The notes: generated by a model not told the origin, from the sequence alone. 64,000 nt of DNA from an uncultured Peptococcaceae bacterium (GCA_910585405.1 CAJUDO010000012.1:21039-85038), one strand, 5' to 3'. Counted from the stretch's first letter, positions 10,049-18,361 are shown. Made by a program: numbers and translations.

Positions 10049-10668
10049 TTGTAAAAAACGCTGAATTTGTAATCAGTGCAGTGGGACCAAAGCAGTATCC
10101 GGATGATCACTTGCCGGAAATTGCACTGGCAGGTCGCAGTAATGTGGGAAAATCTTCGTTGATCAATAAATTCATCAATCGCAAAAATTTGGCCCGCACC
10201 AGCAGCAAGCCGGGAAAAACACAAACACTGAATTACTATCGCATCAATGGCAACCAGTTCTATTTTGTTGATCTGCCTGGCTATGGCTTTGCGCAAGTAA
10301 GTCAGAGCGTGAAGGAAAAATGGGGACATTTTATTGAAGCATATTTAGTCAAACGGGAGAATCTCTGTGGTGTGATTCAACTAGTGGATTTGCGACATCC
10401 GCCCAGTAAAGATGATATTGCGATGTATGATTGGTTGATGCAGCTGCAAAAAGAAGTATTAGTAGTAGCAACTAAATGTGATAAGGTGTCAAAAGGCCAG
10501 TGGCAAAAACATATAAAACAAATAAGAGAAGGTTTGAAAGCTGATAAAAGTCAGCAGATTGTGGTATTTTCTGCTGAGACAGGACAAGGCTTAGAGGAAT
10601 TGCATGCTTGGGTAGAAAAGCATATTGCTGGGGCGCCGTTTGCATTAGAAGAAAATTCTGGGGATTGA
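10045..10668 (+). CDS. engB: Ribosome-biogenesis GTPase EngB/YsxC
   Basis: A 207-residue TrmE-Era-EngA-EngB family GTPase: G1 GRSNVGKSSLIN near residue 32, G3 DLPGYG near 76, and G4 TKCDK near 145. EngB assists late assembly of the 50S ribosomal subunit. The start ATG overlaps the lon stop, the common lon-engB arrangement in Bacillota. Normal length. Confidence 0.96.
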   Translation: MIVKNAEFVISAVGPKQYPDDHLPEIALAGRSNVGKSSLINKFINRKNLARTSSKPGKTQTLNYYRINGNQFYFVDLPGYGFAQVSQSVKEKWGHFIEAYLVKRENLCGVIQLVDLRHPPSKDDIAMYDWLMQLQKEVLVVATKCDKVSKGQWQKHIKQIREGLKADKSQQIVVFSAETGQGLEELHAWVEKHIAGAPFALEENSGD

Positions 10669-10788
10669 CGTTTTATAAAGGAGAGAACCATGATAAGATG
10701 CAGACATTGCCTGCAGAAAGAATTTTTGTAATTGCTGACGGTTTTTGAATTGTAGTAAAACCATAAATATAGCATAAAACAGTTAGTT

Positions 10789-10838
10789 TTTGAAACAGTG
10801 ATTCTTTATGTAAAATTGGAGAGTGACTGTTTTCTTTT
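10789..10838 (+). terminator. Possible terminator after engB
   Basis: AAACAGT pairs with ACTGTTT across a loop of about 28 bases, and the stem is followed by a T-rich run. The stem is short and the loop large, so this is a weak call. The rest of the 290-bp gap before the transporter operon holds only AT-rich DNA, a 7-bp GCAGATT hairpin and the promoter at 10892. Confidence 0.35.
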
Positions 10839-10891
10839 TGAGAAGATAATTCAAAATATAAAATAAAATTGCAGATTGTTCTGAAATCTGC

Positions 10892-10920
10892 TTTACTTTG
10901 CTACTTTAGTATGATAAAAT
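10892..10920 (+). promoter_or_regulatory. Putative promoter of the amino-acid ABC operon
   Basis: A -35-like TTTACT (10892-10897), a 17-bp spacer and a -10-like TAAAAT (10915-10920). A GCAGATT/AATCTGC inverted repeat lies immediately upstream (around 10870-10890) and could be an operator. Matches to consensus are moderate. Confidence 0.4.
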
Positions 10921-10961
10921 GCTAAATAGATTTACAACCAAATGATTTGGAGGAGAAAAAA

Positions 10962-11783
10962 ATGAAAAAAAGATGGATGAAAGTATTGGCTTTGGCATTG
11001 GTAGCTGGGATGGCTTTAACTGCCTGCGGCGGAAATGACAAACAGGATGCAAAACAAGAAAATAATGGTGACAATGCAGCGTTAACCTATGCAGTAGAGG
11101 CCGGCTCTGCAGGAGAAGCAGTTGCACAGGAGAATCAATTCAAATACAATTCTGTAGCTTCTCAGGCTGATGCTCTGATGGAAGTGGCTTCTGGGACATC
11201 GGATGCAGCAATTATTGATTTGCTGATGGCTGGTGCGATGATTGGGGAAAACACAAGCTATCCAGATTTAGTACTGGGTGATGAACTGACAACCGAAGAA
11301 TACGGCGTTGGTTGCCGTAAAGGTTCTGATTTGGCATCCTATATCAATGCGGTATTTGCAGAAACCTATGCGGACGGTACCATGCAAGAGATTGCAACAA
11401 CCTATGGCGTGCAGGAAGCACTGTTAGAGCAGGCAGATAGTGAATTTACTGCAAGTGATGCGGACAGCGATGTTGCTTATATTCAGGACAAAGGGACTTT
11501 GATTGTAGGGATTACCGAATTCGAACCTATGGACTATAAAAACGAAAACGGTGACTGGATTGGCTTTGATGCAGATATGGCCCGCAAGGTTGCAGAAAAA
11601 CTGGGTGTGGAAGTACAGTTTGTAATTATTGACTGGGATAATAAAATCATGGAATTGGATTCCAAAAATATTGACGTAGTATGGAATGGCATGACTTTAA
11701 CCAGTGAAACGACTGGAGCAATGGAGTGCACTAATGCATACTGCAATAATGCACAGGTTGTTGTAGTGCCTGCTGCAAAATAA
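10962..11783 (+). CDS. Amino-acid ABC transporter binding lipoprotein, apparently circularly permuted
   Basis: A 273-residue lipoprotein: basic N-terminus, hydrophobic segment and lipobox LTACGG with Cys near residue 22. The usual lobe order is reversed. Residues about 41-160 look like the second lobe of a type-II binding protein (AVEAGSAGE, ASGTSDAAIIDLLMA, EEYGVGCRKGSDL, ADGTMQEIATTYG). The canonical N-terminal lobe comes afterwards, at about 172-273 (IQDKGTLIVGITEFEPMDY, WIGFDADMARKVAEKLGV, WNGMTLTSE). The protein stops where the first lobe normally enters the hinge. It would capture a polar amino acid outside the membrane for the permease and ATPase that follow. The ATG at 10962 was chosen over an upstream TTG because GGAGGAG precedes it. 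Confidence 0.9.
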   Translation: MKKRWMKVLALALVAGMALTACGGNDKQDAKQENNGDNAALTYAVEAGSAGEAVAQENQFKYNSVASQADALMEVASGTSDAAIIDLLMAGAMIGENTSYPDLVLGDELTTEEYGVGCRKGSDLASYINAVFAETYADGTMQEIATTYGVQEALLEQADSEFTASDADSDVAYIQDKGTLIVGITEFEPMDYKNENGDWIGFDADMARKVAEKLGVEVQFVIIDWDNKIMELDSKNIDVVWNGMTLTSETTGAMECTNAYCNNAQVVVVPAAK

Positions 11784-11804
11784 ATGCTCGTAATATAAAA
11801 AGGT

Positions 11805-11831
11805 GCAAGGGCAGCGTGAGGCTGCCTTTGC
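11805..11831 (+). terminator. Intercistronic hairpin between binding protein and permease
   Basis: An 11-bp stem (GCAAGGGCAGC with GCTGCCTTTGC, one G-T pair) closes a 5-base loop and is followed by TGTTTT. Such hairpins commonly let the binding protein be made in excess over the membrane subunits, by partial termination or by protecting the upstream mRNA. Confidence 0.55.
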
Positions 11832-11863
11832 TGTTTTACATAATAAAAAAGGGAGAAGTATTT

Positions 11864-12520
11864 ATGTTTTGGATTGTCACACAGGGACTTTTAAGTGGCT
11901 TGGCAACTACATTTCAAATTTTTATCCTGACATTGGTCTTTGCATTGCCGCTGGGGTTGGTATTAGCACTAGGCACGATAAGTAAATGGAAACTGTTGAG
12001 CTACTTTATTCAGGTGATTGTGTGGATTATTCGTGGAACACCGTTGATGCTGCAGTTGATCATTATTTTTTATGGCCCCGGTTTGTGGTTGGATCACAAT
12101 ATCTGGAGCGGTGGCGAGACAGGTCGGATTACTGCCACAGTTGTGGCCTTTACTATCAACTATGCCTGCTATTTTTCTGTTATTTTTCGCGGTGGGATTG
12201 AAGGGGTTCCTGCTGGGCAGCGAGAAGCCGGAGAAGTGTTAGGTATGACAAAAGGGCAAATCTTTTTTAAAGTCACTTTGCTGCAAATGATCAAACGGAT
12301 TGTACCACCCATGTCTAACGAAATTATTACATTAGTAAAAGATACATCATTGGCGCGTATTATCGCTGCTTATGAATTGACTTTTACTGGATATTCGTTT
12401 ATGAAGTCAACAGGGATTACTTGGCCGTTGTTTTACACGGGCGTATTCTATTTGATTTTTGTAGGAATCTTGACGTTGCTATTCAATTATATCGAGCGCA
12501 AACTGGATTATTTCAAATAG
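11864..12520 (+). CDS. Amino-acid ABC transporter permease (HisM/GlnP type)
   Basis: A 218-residue membrane subunit with about five helices. The permease coupling signature lies near residue 120 (GVPAGQREAGEVLGMTKGQ), and the conserved RGTPLMLQL segment is near residue 55. The C-terminal Asn-Tyr-Ile-Glu-Arg ending is typical of polar amino-acid permeases. GGGAGAAG precedes the ATG. A single permease suggests a homodimeric pore. The ATPase gene follows 15 bp downstream. Confidence 0.92.
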   Translation: MFWIVTQGLLSGLATTFQIFILTLVFALPLGLVLALGTISKWKLLSYFIQVIVWIIRGTPLMLQLIIIFYGPGLWLDHNIWSGGETGRITATVVAFTINYACYFSVIFRGGIEGVPAGQREAGEVLGMTKGQIFFKVTLLQMIKRIVPPMSNEIITLVKDTSLARIIAAYELTFTGYSFMKSTGITWPLFYTGVFYLIFVGILTLLFNYIERKLDYFK

Positions 12521-12535
12521 GGAGGCGTAGCTTAC

Positions 12536-13321
12536 ATGGCAATATTAGAAGCAAACCATATTGAAAAACATTTTGGCAATACGAAAGTGTTGAAAGATGT
12601 GAGCCTCGAGCTGGATGAGGGGGATACCTTGGCTATTATCGGTTCTTCCGGTTCGGGAAAAACGACCTTGTTGCGCTGTCTTAATTTTTTGGAGCGACCT
12701 GATCACGGGACGATTTCTGTGAGGGGCGAAAAACTGTTTGATGCAGCATGGACGCTTAAAGAACAGGAAAAAGATTTGCGGCAAAAACGCTTGCATTTTG
12801 GAATGGTGTTTCAATCCTTCAATTTGTTTCCCCAATATACTGCTTTAGAGAATGTAATGTTGGCAGAACAGTTGTTAGCGAAAGAACAGCCTGATTTTAA
12901 GCAAAATAAAAAGAAACTTTATTCTGATATTGAAGCCCATGGACGCATTTTGTTGGCGCAAATGGGGTTGTCTGACAGGATGGATCACTATCCCCATCAG
13001 CTTTCTGGTGGTCAGCAGCAGCGGGTAGCGATTGCTCGGGCATTGGCACTGAATCCAGACATTCTTTGTTTTGATGAGCCGACCTCGGCATTGGACCCAG
13101 AGCTGACAGGGGAAGTGTTAAAGGTAATTCGCAGCCTGGCAGAGAACAAGACAACGATGGTCATTGTCACCCATGAGATGTCCTTTGCCCGTGATGTGGC
13201 CGATCAGATTATGTTTATGGACGGCGGTGTTGTGGTAGAAAGGGGTCCAGCGAAACAGCTGATGGATCATCCGCAGGAAGAACGGACAAAAAAATTCCTG
13301 TCTCGTTATACACAAGGCTGA
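12536..13321 (+). CDS. Amino-acid ABC transporter ATP-binding protein (GlnQ/HisP type)
   Basis: A 261-residue ABC ATPase: Walker A GSSGSGKTT near residue 37, Q-loop VFQSFNLFPQ, signature LSGGQQQR, Walker B ILCFDEPTSALDPE, and the H-loop His in VTHEM. It is about 15-20 residues longer than the usual GlnQ because of charged inserts after LFDAAW and around AKEQPDFKQNKKK. It powers uptake through the adjacent permease. A strong terminator follows at 13341. Confidence 0.95.
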   Translation: MAILEANHIEKHFGNTKVLKDVSLELDEGDTLAIIGSSGSGKTTLLRCLNFLERPDHGTISVRGEKLFDAAWTLKEQEKDLRQKRLHFGMVFQSFNLFPQYTALENVMLAEQLLAKEQPDFKQNKKKLYSDIEAHGRILLAQMGLSDRMDHYPHQLSGGQQQRVAIARALALNPDILCFDEPTSALDPELTGEVLKVIRSLAENKTTMVIVTHEMSFARDVADQIMFMDGGVVVERGPAKQLMDHPQEERTKKFLSRYTQG

Positions 13322-13340
13322 CGGACAATTGTATATGAAT

Positions 13341-13378
13341 AAAGAGGCATTTTCAGAGATAAGTGGAAATGTCTTTTT
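13341..13378 (+). terminator. Terminator of the ABC transporter operon
   Basis: A stem of about 13 bp (AAAGAGGCATTTTC with GAAATGTCTTT, one bulged T and two G-T pairs) is followed by TTTTT. The next 210 bp to hpt are AT-rich with a possible -10 TATAAT near 13541; no purine riboswitch is visible. Confidence 0.7.
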
Positions 13379-13591
13379 ATTATTCAGAGGCGTTTTTATG
13401 TTGAGAATATATAAAAGAAAATTGGATATGTAAAGATTAAGAAAGACATGAAGGACAAACTGTTATTTAACATAGAGATTTTGAAAATATAAAAATAAAG
13501 AATTGCCTGTCTTTATAACTATTTATTTTTTATACTATATGTTATAATTTTCATAATGGATTGTTTGTAACGGAAAAAAGGAGGACGGCAA

Positions 13592-14128
13592 ATGCACCCT
13601 GATGTAAAGGAAATTTTATTTGATGAAGACCAAATTGCGGCGCGGGTAGCAGAATTGGGCAGACAAATCAGTGAAGACTATGCCGGACAGGAAGTGCTTG
13701 TGGTCTGTGTGTTAAATGGAGCGATGCCTTTTACCGCTGACCTGCTGCGCAAGCTGGACGGACAGGTGTGCTTGGATACTATCGCAGCATCCAGCTATGG
13801 CAGCGGCACCATATCCAGTGGAACAGTAAAGATTACGAAAGAATTAAAGACGGACATCGTTGGACGCAATGTGCTTTTGGTGGATGATGTATTTGATACA
13901 GGTCTTACCATGAGTTTGTTGGTACAAACCTTGCAGGCAAGAGGCGCAAAATCCGTAAAGAGCTGCGTATTTTTAGACAAAACTGCCCGACACAGCGTAG
14001 CTTATCGACCTGACTATGTGGGCTATGAGATTCCCGATGCCTTTGTAATTGGTTATGGATTAGATTATAATGAGCAATACAGGCAACTGCCCTATGTGGG
14101 AATTATAAAACCAGAAGCAGTGAGATGA
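13592..14128 (+). CDS. hpt: Hypoxanthine phosphoribosyltransferase
   Basis: A 178-residue type-I phosphoribosyltransferase with the PRPP-binding motif VLLVDDVFDTGLTM near residue 92 and the flexible-loop Ser-Tyr (SSYGSGT). The C-terminal segment DFVIGYGLDY-like (FVIGYGLDYNEQYR) is characteristic of Hpt. It salvages hypoxanthine and guanine to IMP and GMP. AAAGGAGG precedes the ATG. Its position just before guaA fits a purine salvage and GMP supply role. Confidence 0.93.
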   Translation: MHPDVKEILFDEDQIAARVAELGRQISEDYAGQEVLVVCVLNGAMPFTADLLRKLDGQVCLDTIAASSYGSGTISSGTVKITKELKTDIVGRNVLLVDDVFDTGLTMSLLVQTLQARGAKSVKSCVFLDKTARHSVAYRPDYVGYEIPDAFVIGYGLDYNEQYRQLPYVGIIKPEAVR

Positions 14129-14150
14129 AAGCAGAAAAATGTAAAATTGC

Positions 14151-14180
14151 TTGTCATAGTATACAAATGTATTGTAGAAT
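14151..14180 (+). promoter_or_regulatory. Putative promoter of guaA
   Basis: A -35 TTGTCA (14151-14156), an 18-bp spacer and a -10 TAGAAT (14175-14180) sit in the 113-bp gap between hpt and guaA. Confidence 0.55.
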
Positions 14181-14241
14181 AAGATATTCAAAGGATTAAA
14201 ACAAAAATAGTAAAATTTTGAGAGAGGATGGGGAAGCTTCT

Positions 14242-15783
14242 GTGAAAAATGAGATGATTATTGTATTGGATTTTGGTGGTCAGTACAATCAATTGATTGC
14301 CCGGCGGGTGAGAGAGTGCAATGTATATTGTGAGGTACACCCTTATACTATGACAATAGAGAAAATAAAAGAACTGAATCCCAAAGGAATTATTTTTACC
14401 GGAGGGCCAAATAGTGTCTATGGCGATGATGCACCCAGCTATTCCACAGAAATTTTTGAATTGGGGATTCCAGTATTGGGGATTTGCTATGGTTCCCAGT
14501 TGATTGCGCATCTTTTAGGCGGTAAAGTTGAAACTGCACCTGTGAGTGAATATGGTCATACCGAAGTACAGGTGGACAATCAGTCAATCTTATTTGACAA
14601 TGTCACAGCCAATACAGTTTGCTGGATGAGCCATACCGATTATATTGCGCAAATGCCGGAAGGTTTTAATATGACGGCACATACTGCAGTATGTCCTGTA
14701 GCTGCTATGGAGAATGCCGAGCGCAAAATTTATGCAACGCAGTTCCATCCTGAAGTAATGCATACCAAAGAAGGTATGAGAATGCTATCCAACTTTGTGT
14801 ATAAGGTGTGTGGCTGTAGCGGTGATTGGAAAATGGATGCCTTTGTAGAAACCACCATTGCGCAGATTCGGGAAAAGGTTGGCGACGGCAAAGTGTTGTG
14901 CGCATTGTCTGGCGGTGTGGATTCTTCAGTGGCTGCCGTAATTTTGGCCAAAGCTGTAGGCAAGCAGTTGACTTGTGTTTTTGTGGATCATGGTTTGTTG
15001 CGTAAAAATGAAGGCGATGAAGTAGAAGCTGTATTTGGTCCAGATGGTCCTTACGATTTAAATTTCATTCGTGTGAATGCCCAACAGCGTTTTTATGACA
15101 AATTGGCAGGTGTGACAGAACCAGAAACAAAGCGAAAAATCATCGGAGAAGAATTTATCCGTGTGTTTGAGGAAGAAGCCAAGAAAATCGGCGCGGTGGA
15201 CTTCCTGGTGCAGGGGACTATCTATCCGGATGTGATTGAAAGCGGATTGGGGAAATCTGCAGTCATTAAGTCGCATCATAATGTAGGCGGATTGCCTGAT
15301 TATGTGGATTTCAAAGAAATCATTGAACCGCTGCGTTTATTGTTTAAGGATGAAGTGCGCAAAGCCGGTTTGGAATTAGGAATTCCAGAATATCTGGTAT
15401 ATCGTCAGCCGTTCCCTGGTCCGGGCTTAGCCATTCGGATTATTGGAGAAGTGACCGAAGAAAAAATAAAAATTCTGCAGGATGCTGATGCGATTTATCG
15501 GGAAGAAGTGGACAAGGCCGGATTATCCCGCGGAATTGGTCAATATTTTGCAGCACTGACCAACATGCGTTCCGTAGGTGTTATGGGCGATTTCCGTACC
15601 TATGACTATGCCGTGGCCCTGCGGGCAGTAGAAACTTCCGATTTCATGACCGCCGATTCCTTCGAGATGCCATGGGAAGTGTTGAAAAAAGTAACCAACA
15701 GAATTGTAAACGAAGTAAAAGGTGTGAACCGTGTGCTGTATGATTGCACCGGCAAACCGCCAGCTACAATAGAGTTCGAGTAA
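14242..15783 (+). CDS. guaA: GMP synthase (glutamine-hydrolysing)
   Basis: Two-domain GMP synthase of about 513 residues. The class-I amidotransferase has the catalytic Cys in GICYGSQ (near 82) and His-Glu in QFHPEVMHT. The ATP pyrophosphatase P-loop is SGGVDSSV near residue 223, and the C-terminal dimerisation domain ends in IEFE. It converts XMP to GMP. The GTG at 14242 is the preferred start, with a purine-rich GGGGAAG upstream; a TTG at 14218 is the alternative. The last 15 bases, stop included, are repeated at 16308, marking this end as an integration site. Confidence 0.96.
   Translation: MKNEMIIVLDFGGQYNQLIARRVRECNVYCEVHPYTMTIEKIKELNPKGIIFTGGPNSVYGDDAPSYSTEIFELGIPVLGICYGSQLIAHLLGGKVETAPVSEYGHTEVQVDNQSILFDNVTANTVCWMSHTDYIAQMPEGFNMTAHTAVCPVAAMENAERKIYATQFHPEVMHTKEGMRMLSNFVYKVCGCSGDWKMDAFVETTIAQIREKVGDGKVLCALSGGVDSSVAAVILAKAVGKQLTCVFVDHGLLRKNEGDEVEAVFGPDGPYDLNFIRVNAQQRFYDKLAGVTEPETKRKIIGEEFIRVFEEEAKKIGAVDFLVQGTIYPDVIESGLGKSAVIKSHHNVGGLPDYVDFKEIIEPLRLLFKDEVRKAGLELGIPEYLVYRQPFPGPGLAIRIIGEVTEEKIKILQDADAIYREEVDKAGLSRGIGQYFAALTNMRSVGVMGDFRTYDYAVALRAVETSDFMTADSFEMPWEVLKKVTNRIVNEVKGVNRVLYDCTGKPPATIEFE
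15769..15783 (+). repeat. Putative attachment site copy 1 (guaA 3' end)
   Basis: The sequence ATAGAGTTCGAGTAA encodes the Ile-Glu-Phe-Glu-stop end of GuaA. It matches 14 of 15 bases with the copy at 16308-16322. The guaA 3' end is a known target of tyrosine-recombinase elements. Confidence 0.6.
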
Positions 15784-15799
15784 AGAAGGATTGCATATT

Positions 15800-16105
15800 A
15801 TGGCTGATTTGGAACAGAAATTCAAATTAGAACTTGAAGATAAAATGCGCAGAGCAAAAAAAGAATGCCAATACAATCCGACCCGGTTTAATCAGATGCT
15901 TTCAAAGTACGGAGCCGTAGAAACAGCCAAACGACTAATTTCCAACGCAAAGAAAACCGGAATTGTTTCCGATGGGTTTACAACATTGTATTTGTGTGGT
16001 CGTTTAGATTTAACTGTGGAACATTCCGTATGCAAGAAAGAGTATCAACCTCTTTTTTCATCGGACGAAATTGCATATTGTGAGGAACTATTGAAAACCT
16101 CGTAG
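15800..16105 (+). CDS. Small uncharacterised protein inside the guaA-flanked segment
   Basis: A 101-residue, charged, soluble protein. It fits a widespread but uncharacterised family of about 100 residues with an F-x-x-M-x-x-x-x-G-x-x-x-TAK-x-L core, an S-x-GF-x-x-L segment and the block GRLDLTVE, then Y-x-x-LF and an E-rich helix. Members often lie in accessory DNA. The ATG at 15800 is preferred because GAAGGA lies 9 bases before it; a TTG at 15791 abuts that site. It is the only intact gene between the two copies of the guaA end and so may be the leftover cargo of an integrated element. Confidence 0.7.
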   Translation: MADLEQKFKLELEDKMRRAKKECQYNPTRFNQMLSKYGAVETAKRLISNAKKTGIVSDGFTTLYLCGRLDLTVEHSVCKKEYQPLFSSDEIAYCEELLKTS

Positions 16106-16307
16106 TTGTATTTTTGCCCTTTGCATGGTAAAATAGCCCTATTCACTATTTGAGCAAACCCAATATATTTGTACTCCCGTTATCATATCTGATAACAATA
16201 TGATAACAGCCCAATCGTATAGGCTGAATAATATGGATATATCAAATAATCAAAAGAACAGGGCATTATATTTCCGAAGCAAAATCCGTTAGGATATGAT
16301 GCCTAGC

Positions 16308-16322
16308 ATAGAGTTCGAATAA
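16308..16322 (+). repeat. Putative attachment site copy 2
   Basis: ATAGAGTTCGAATAA differs from the guaA end by one base, and that change (GAG to GAA) would be silent in the Ile-Glu-Phe-Glu-stop reading. This fits the far boundary of an element that integrated into guaA and rebuilt its end. Confidence 0.55.
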
Positions 16323-16400
16323 TTGTGGAAACGGCGCAAACTATATTGGTTGAGCGAAAAGTAACCCTTGAAAATAGGGTTTTGACATTAAAATGACATT

Positions 16401-16436
16401 ATAAAAGGGGAAGCGTTATGCAACCCCTTTTATTTT
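16401..16436 (+). terminator. Terminator-like hairpin
   Basis: A 10-bp perfect stem (ATAAAAGGGG with CCCCTTTTAT) closes a 13-base loop and is followed by TTTG. It lies within the 1.1-kb stretch 16106-17206 that has no convincing gene; apart from this hairpin, the second guaA-end copy, one short transposase-like fragment and a promoter at 17027 I see nothing in that stretch. Confidence 0.55.
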
Positions 16437-16737
16437 GCGTTTTTTTTCTGGTAGTTTCCTTGAGAGCGGGTAGCTGGAGCGGAGTAGAGACTACTTTTAT
16501 CAGGTTTTGAAGTGTGATAGAAAAAATATTTTCTGAAGGAGAGATATATGTACGCTGCTGTTTAAGATGTTTATAAATTTTCTTGTTGGGCTATTTATGG
16601 TTTCAAGTTTAGTTTTCCATAGTGTTTTAGTAATATTTTCTACGTGGTACACGAGGAGGCTGGCTAGATATATTTTAATCAGTGCAGCAATAGCGTTCAA
16701 TAATAATAGTTTCAAAAAATTTCTTTTAGGTTTTGAG

Positions 16738-16842
16738 CTATTGAGGTTTTTCCCTATATTGGAATGGACAAGGTCTTTCATTTCGTTCTGCCAATTTCAT
16801 TACCGCTTGACGTTTTCGTGCTTCGCGCGTTATCTTGTTCAT
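16738..16842 (-). pseudogene. Possible fragment of a transposase N-terminus
   Basis: On the minus strand an ATG at 16842 opens a 34-codon frame beginning MNKITREARKRQAVMKLAER, ending at a stop at 16738. The first 20 residues resemble the start of helix-turn-helix transposase subunits; the rest does not. It is most likely a remnant of a mobile element in the decayed DNA downstream of guaA. The resemblance is from memory and short, so this is a weak call. Confidence 0.25.
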
Positions 16843-17026
16843 GAAAAGTCATTCTTTTGTGCTTTGTGGTTTGTGTGAACTTATAATACCACATTGGAAT
16901 CGACTTCTCTTTTTGGGGCTCAAATCATTTTAACACATACATGCGCAATATATTTTTACTGAGAATCTATGAATTGTTAAAATGCATTTGGCAGTACAAA
17001 ATGAAAAAGAAGTTATAGTTAAACAC

Positions 17027-17055
17027 TTGTGAAATCATGTAATTGATGTTATAGT
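17027..17055 (+). promoter_or_regulatory. Putative promoter of the mntR-like gene
   Basis: A -35 TTGTGA (17027-17032), a 17-bp spacer and a -10 TATAGT (17050-17055). Initiation near 17062 would leave a leader of about 145 bases before the ATG at 17207. Confidence 0.5.
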
Positions 17056-17206
17056 AAAGTAAAAGAAGAAAGAAACTTCTTTCCTTGTTACACCACGAAA
17101 AAATAGTTCCATGGGTGAGAAAATAATTCTTTCTATCATAAATGAATTGAGAACAATATTTTGCAGCAGTGTGTATACTGCCAAAAGAAAAACAGGAGGC
17201 TGAATC

Positions 17207-17584
17207 ATGAGAACACAGGAATCGGGAGAAGATTATTTAGAAGCGATTTTGCTGCTGTATCGCAAGCAGGGCTATGTGCGTTCCACAGACATTGCCAATG
17301 CTATGAACTACACAAAAGCAAGTATCAGTCGCGCAGTAAGAATTTTAAAAGATGCGGATTATATCTATTTGGATCCCAATAAAATGATCTTTCTCACAGA
17401 AAAAGGGGAAGCGAAGGCGTTGGAAATCTATGAGCGCCATCAGGTGATTGCAGAATATCTGGAAAAAGTGGTAGGCGTAGACCCCGAAACCGCTGACCAG
17501 GATGCCTGCCATATGGAGCATATTCTCAGCGATCAAACCTTCGACGGAATTAAGCGTTTGTTGAAAGAAGCGAAGGAAGCATGA
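17207..17584 (+). CDS. DtxR/MntR-family metal-dependent regulator
   Basis: A 125-residue iron-dependent-repressor-type protein. The N-terminal winged helix contains GEDYLEAILLLYRKQG and the recognition segment NYTKASISRAV. The dimerisation domain has the family metal ligands: the ERHQVI Glu-His pair near residue 75, and DACHMEHILSD near 103 with the Cys-His-Met-Glu-His run. It would sense Mn2+ or Fe2+ and repress uptake genes. GGAGG precedes the ATG. Its stop overlaps the start of the next gene by four bases, so the two are coupled. No transporter target is adjacent. Confidence 0.88.
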   Translation: MRTQESGEDYLEAILLLYRKQGYVRSTDIANAMNYTKASISRAVRILKDADYIYLDPNKMIFLTEKGEAKALEIYERHQVIAEYLEKVVGVDPETADQDACHMEHILSDQTFDGIKRLLKEAKEA

Positions 17585-18255
17585 GATATATCACAGATGC
17601 GCTGTACAAAAAAATGCAGTTATTTCATCTGCCAGTGGATGGGGATATGAGCTTAGCAGATGTGGAAGAACTATTTGGCATTGAAGCCGAAGATTTTTTG
17701 CTGCAGGAGTTATTGGCTCGGGATGATTGGTATGATACCTATTTGCCAGAGCCGCTACACAGCCGTTTGTTCGACAGTAATGGTGAGGTTAGTTTGCGGG
17801 ATCTGGATGATAGCCTTTGGCAGGAGATTCTCCAATATCGGCAGAGCGTCGAACAGGAGTGGGCACAGGCTGCGGCGCAGGCGCAGGAAGAAAAAAGAAA
17901 ACTTATGACAGCTGCTCCCGAGTTGGGCGCTCTGGTGCAGCTAGATTTGCGTGACAGCGAGATTCGCAGTATTTCCGGGATTGACAGTGATAAGATACAA
18001 ATTGAGCTTTATCCCCAGTGGGATTTAGGGAAAATTTTAGTGCTGTGCTTTACCGACGTGAAGGACAGCTGGATGAGCCGGATGCATCCCGATGATGCCA
18101 ACTGGTGGTTGGCGGATGAAATAGCCCTTGATGAAGAGCGTCCAGGGAGGTATACCTTGCAAGCACTCTTTGGCAATGCCGATTTTGTAGGACAACTGCA
18201 ATTTTCCTTTGCCGGAGTCACTATCAAGGAACGGGAAGACCCGCTGGAATATTAA
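17581..18255 (+). CDS. Unknown protein coupled to the MntR-like regulator
   Basis: A 224-residue soluble acidic protein that I do not recognise. The N-terminal half is helical and charged, ending in an Ala/Gln/Glu-rich stretch near residue 95 that looks like a short coiled coil. The C-terminal half (about 115-220) is beta-rich, with IQIELYPQWDLGKILVLCF and an FAGVTIKERE ending. The ATGA overlap with the regulator gene argues for a shared job, but nothing in the sequence says which. A terminator follows at 18264. Confidence 0.7.
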   Translation: MRYITDALYKKMQLFHLPVDGDMSLADVEELFGIEAEDFLLQELLARDDWYDTYLPEPLHSRLFDSNGEVSLRDLDDSLWQEILQYRQSVEQEWAQAAAQAQEEKRKLMTAAPELGALVQLDLRDSEIRSISGIDSDKIQIELYPQWDLGKILVLCFTDVKDSWMSRMHPDDANWWLADEIALDEERPGRYTLQALFGNADFVGQLQFSFAGVTIKEREDPLEY

Positions 18256-18263
18256 TCTTTTGG

Positions 18264-18301
18264 AAAAAAAGACGAATTACGCCATGAATTCGTCTTTTTT
18301 G
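18264..18301 (+). terminator. Terminator between the mntR operon and leuS
   Basis: AAAAAAAGACGAATT pairs with AATTCGTCTTTTTTT around an 8-base loop. The A-run before and T-run after make it usable in both directions. Confidence 0.85.
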
Positions 18302-18302
18302 T

Positions 18303-18332
18303 TTGACTTGATAAATTGGTATGTACTATAAT
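18303..18332 (+). promoter_or_regulatory. Promoter of leuS
   Basis: A -35 TTGACT (18303-18308), an 18-bp spacer and a consensus -10 TATAAT (18327-18332). The short leader of about 20 bases leaves no room for a T-box, so this leuS is not T-box controlled. Confidence 0.8.
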
Positions 18333-18361
18333 ATGTCTTATATGATAGGGGGAGAATGCCA

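Noticed and set aside
13379..13591. Purine riboswitch before hpt
   Set aside because: No conserved three-way junction loops could be found; only AT-rich promoter-like DNA.
16500..16878. Two overlapping frames of about 100 codons on opposite strands downstream of guaA
   Set aside because: Low-complexity Phe/Leu/Lys composition, no family resemblance; the DNA looks decayed.
18303..18361. T-box riboswitch before leuS
   Set aside because: The promoter is too close to the start for a T-box and no specifier or T-box sequence is present.
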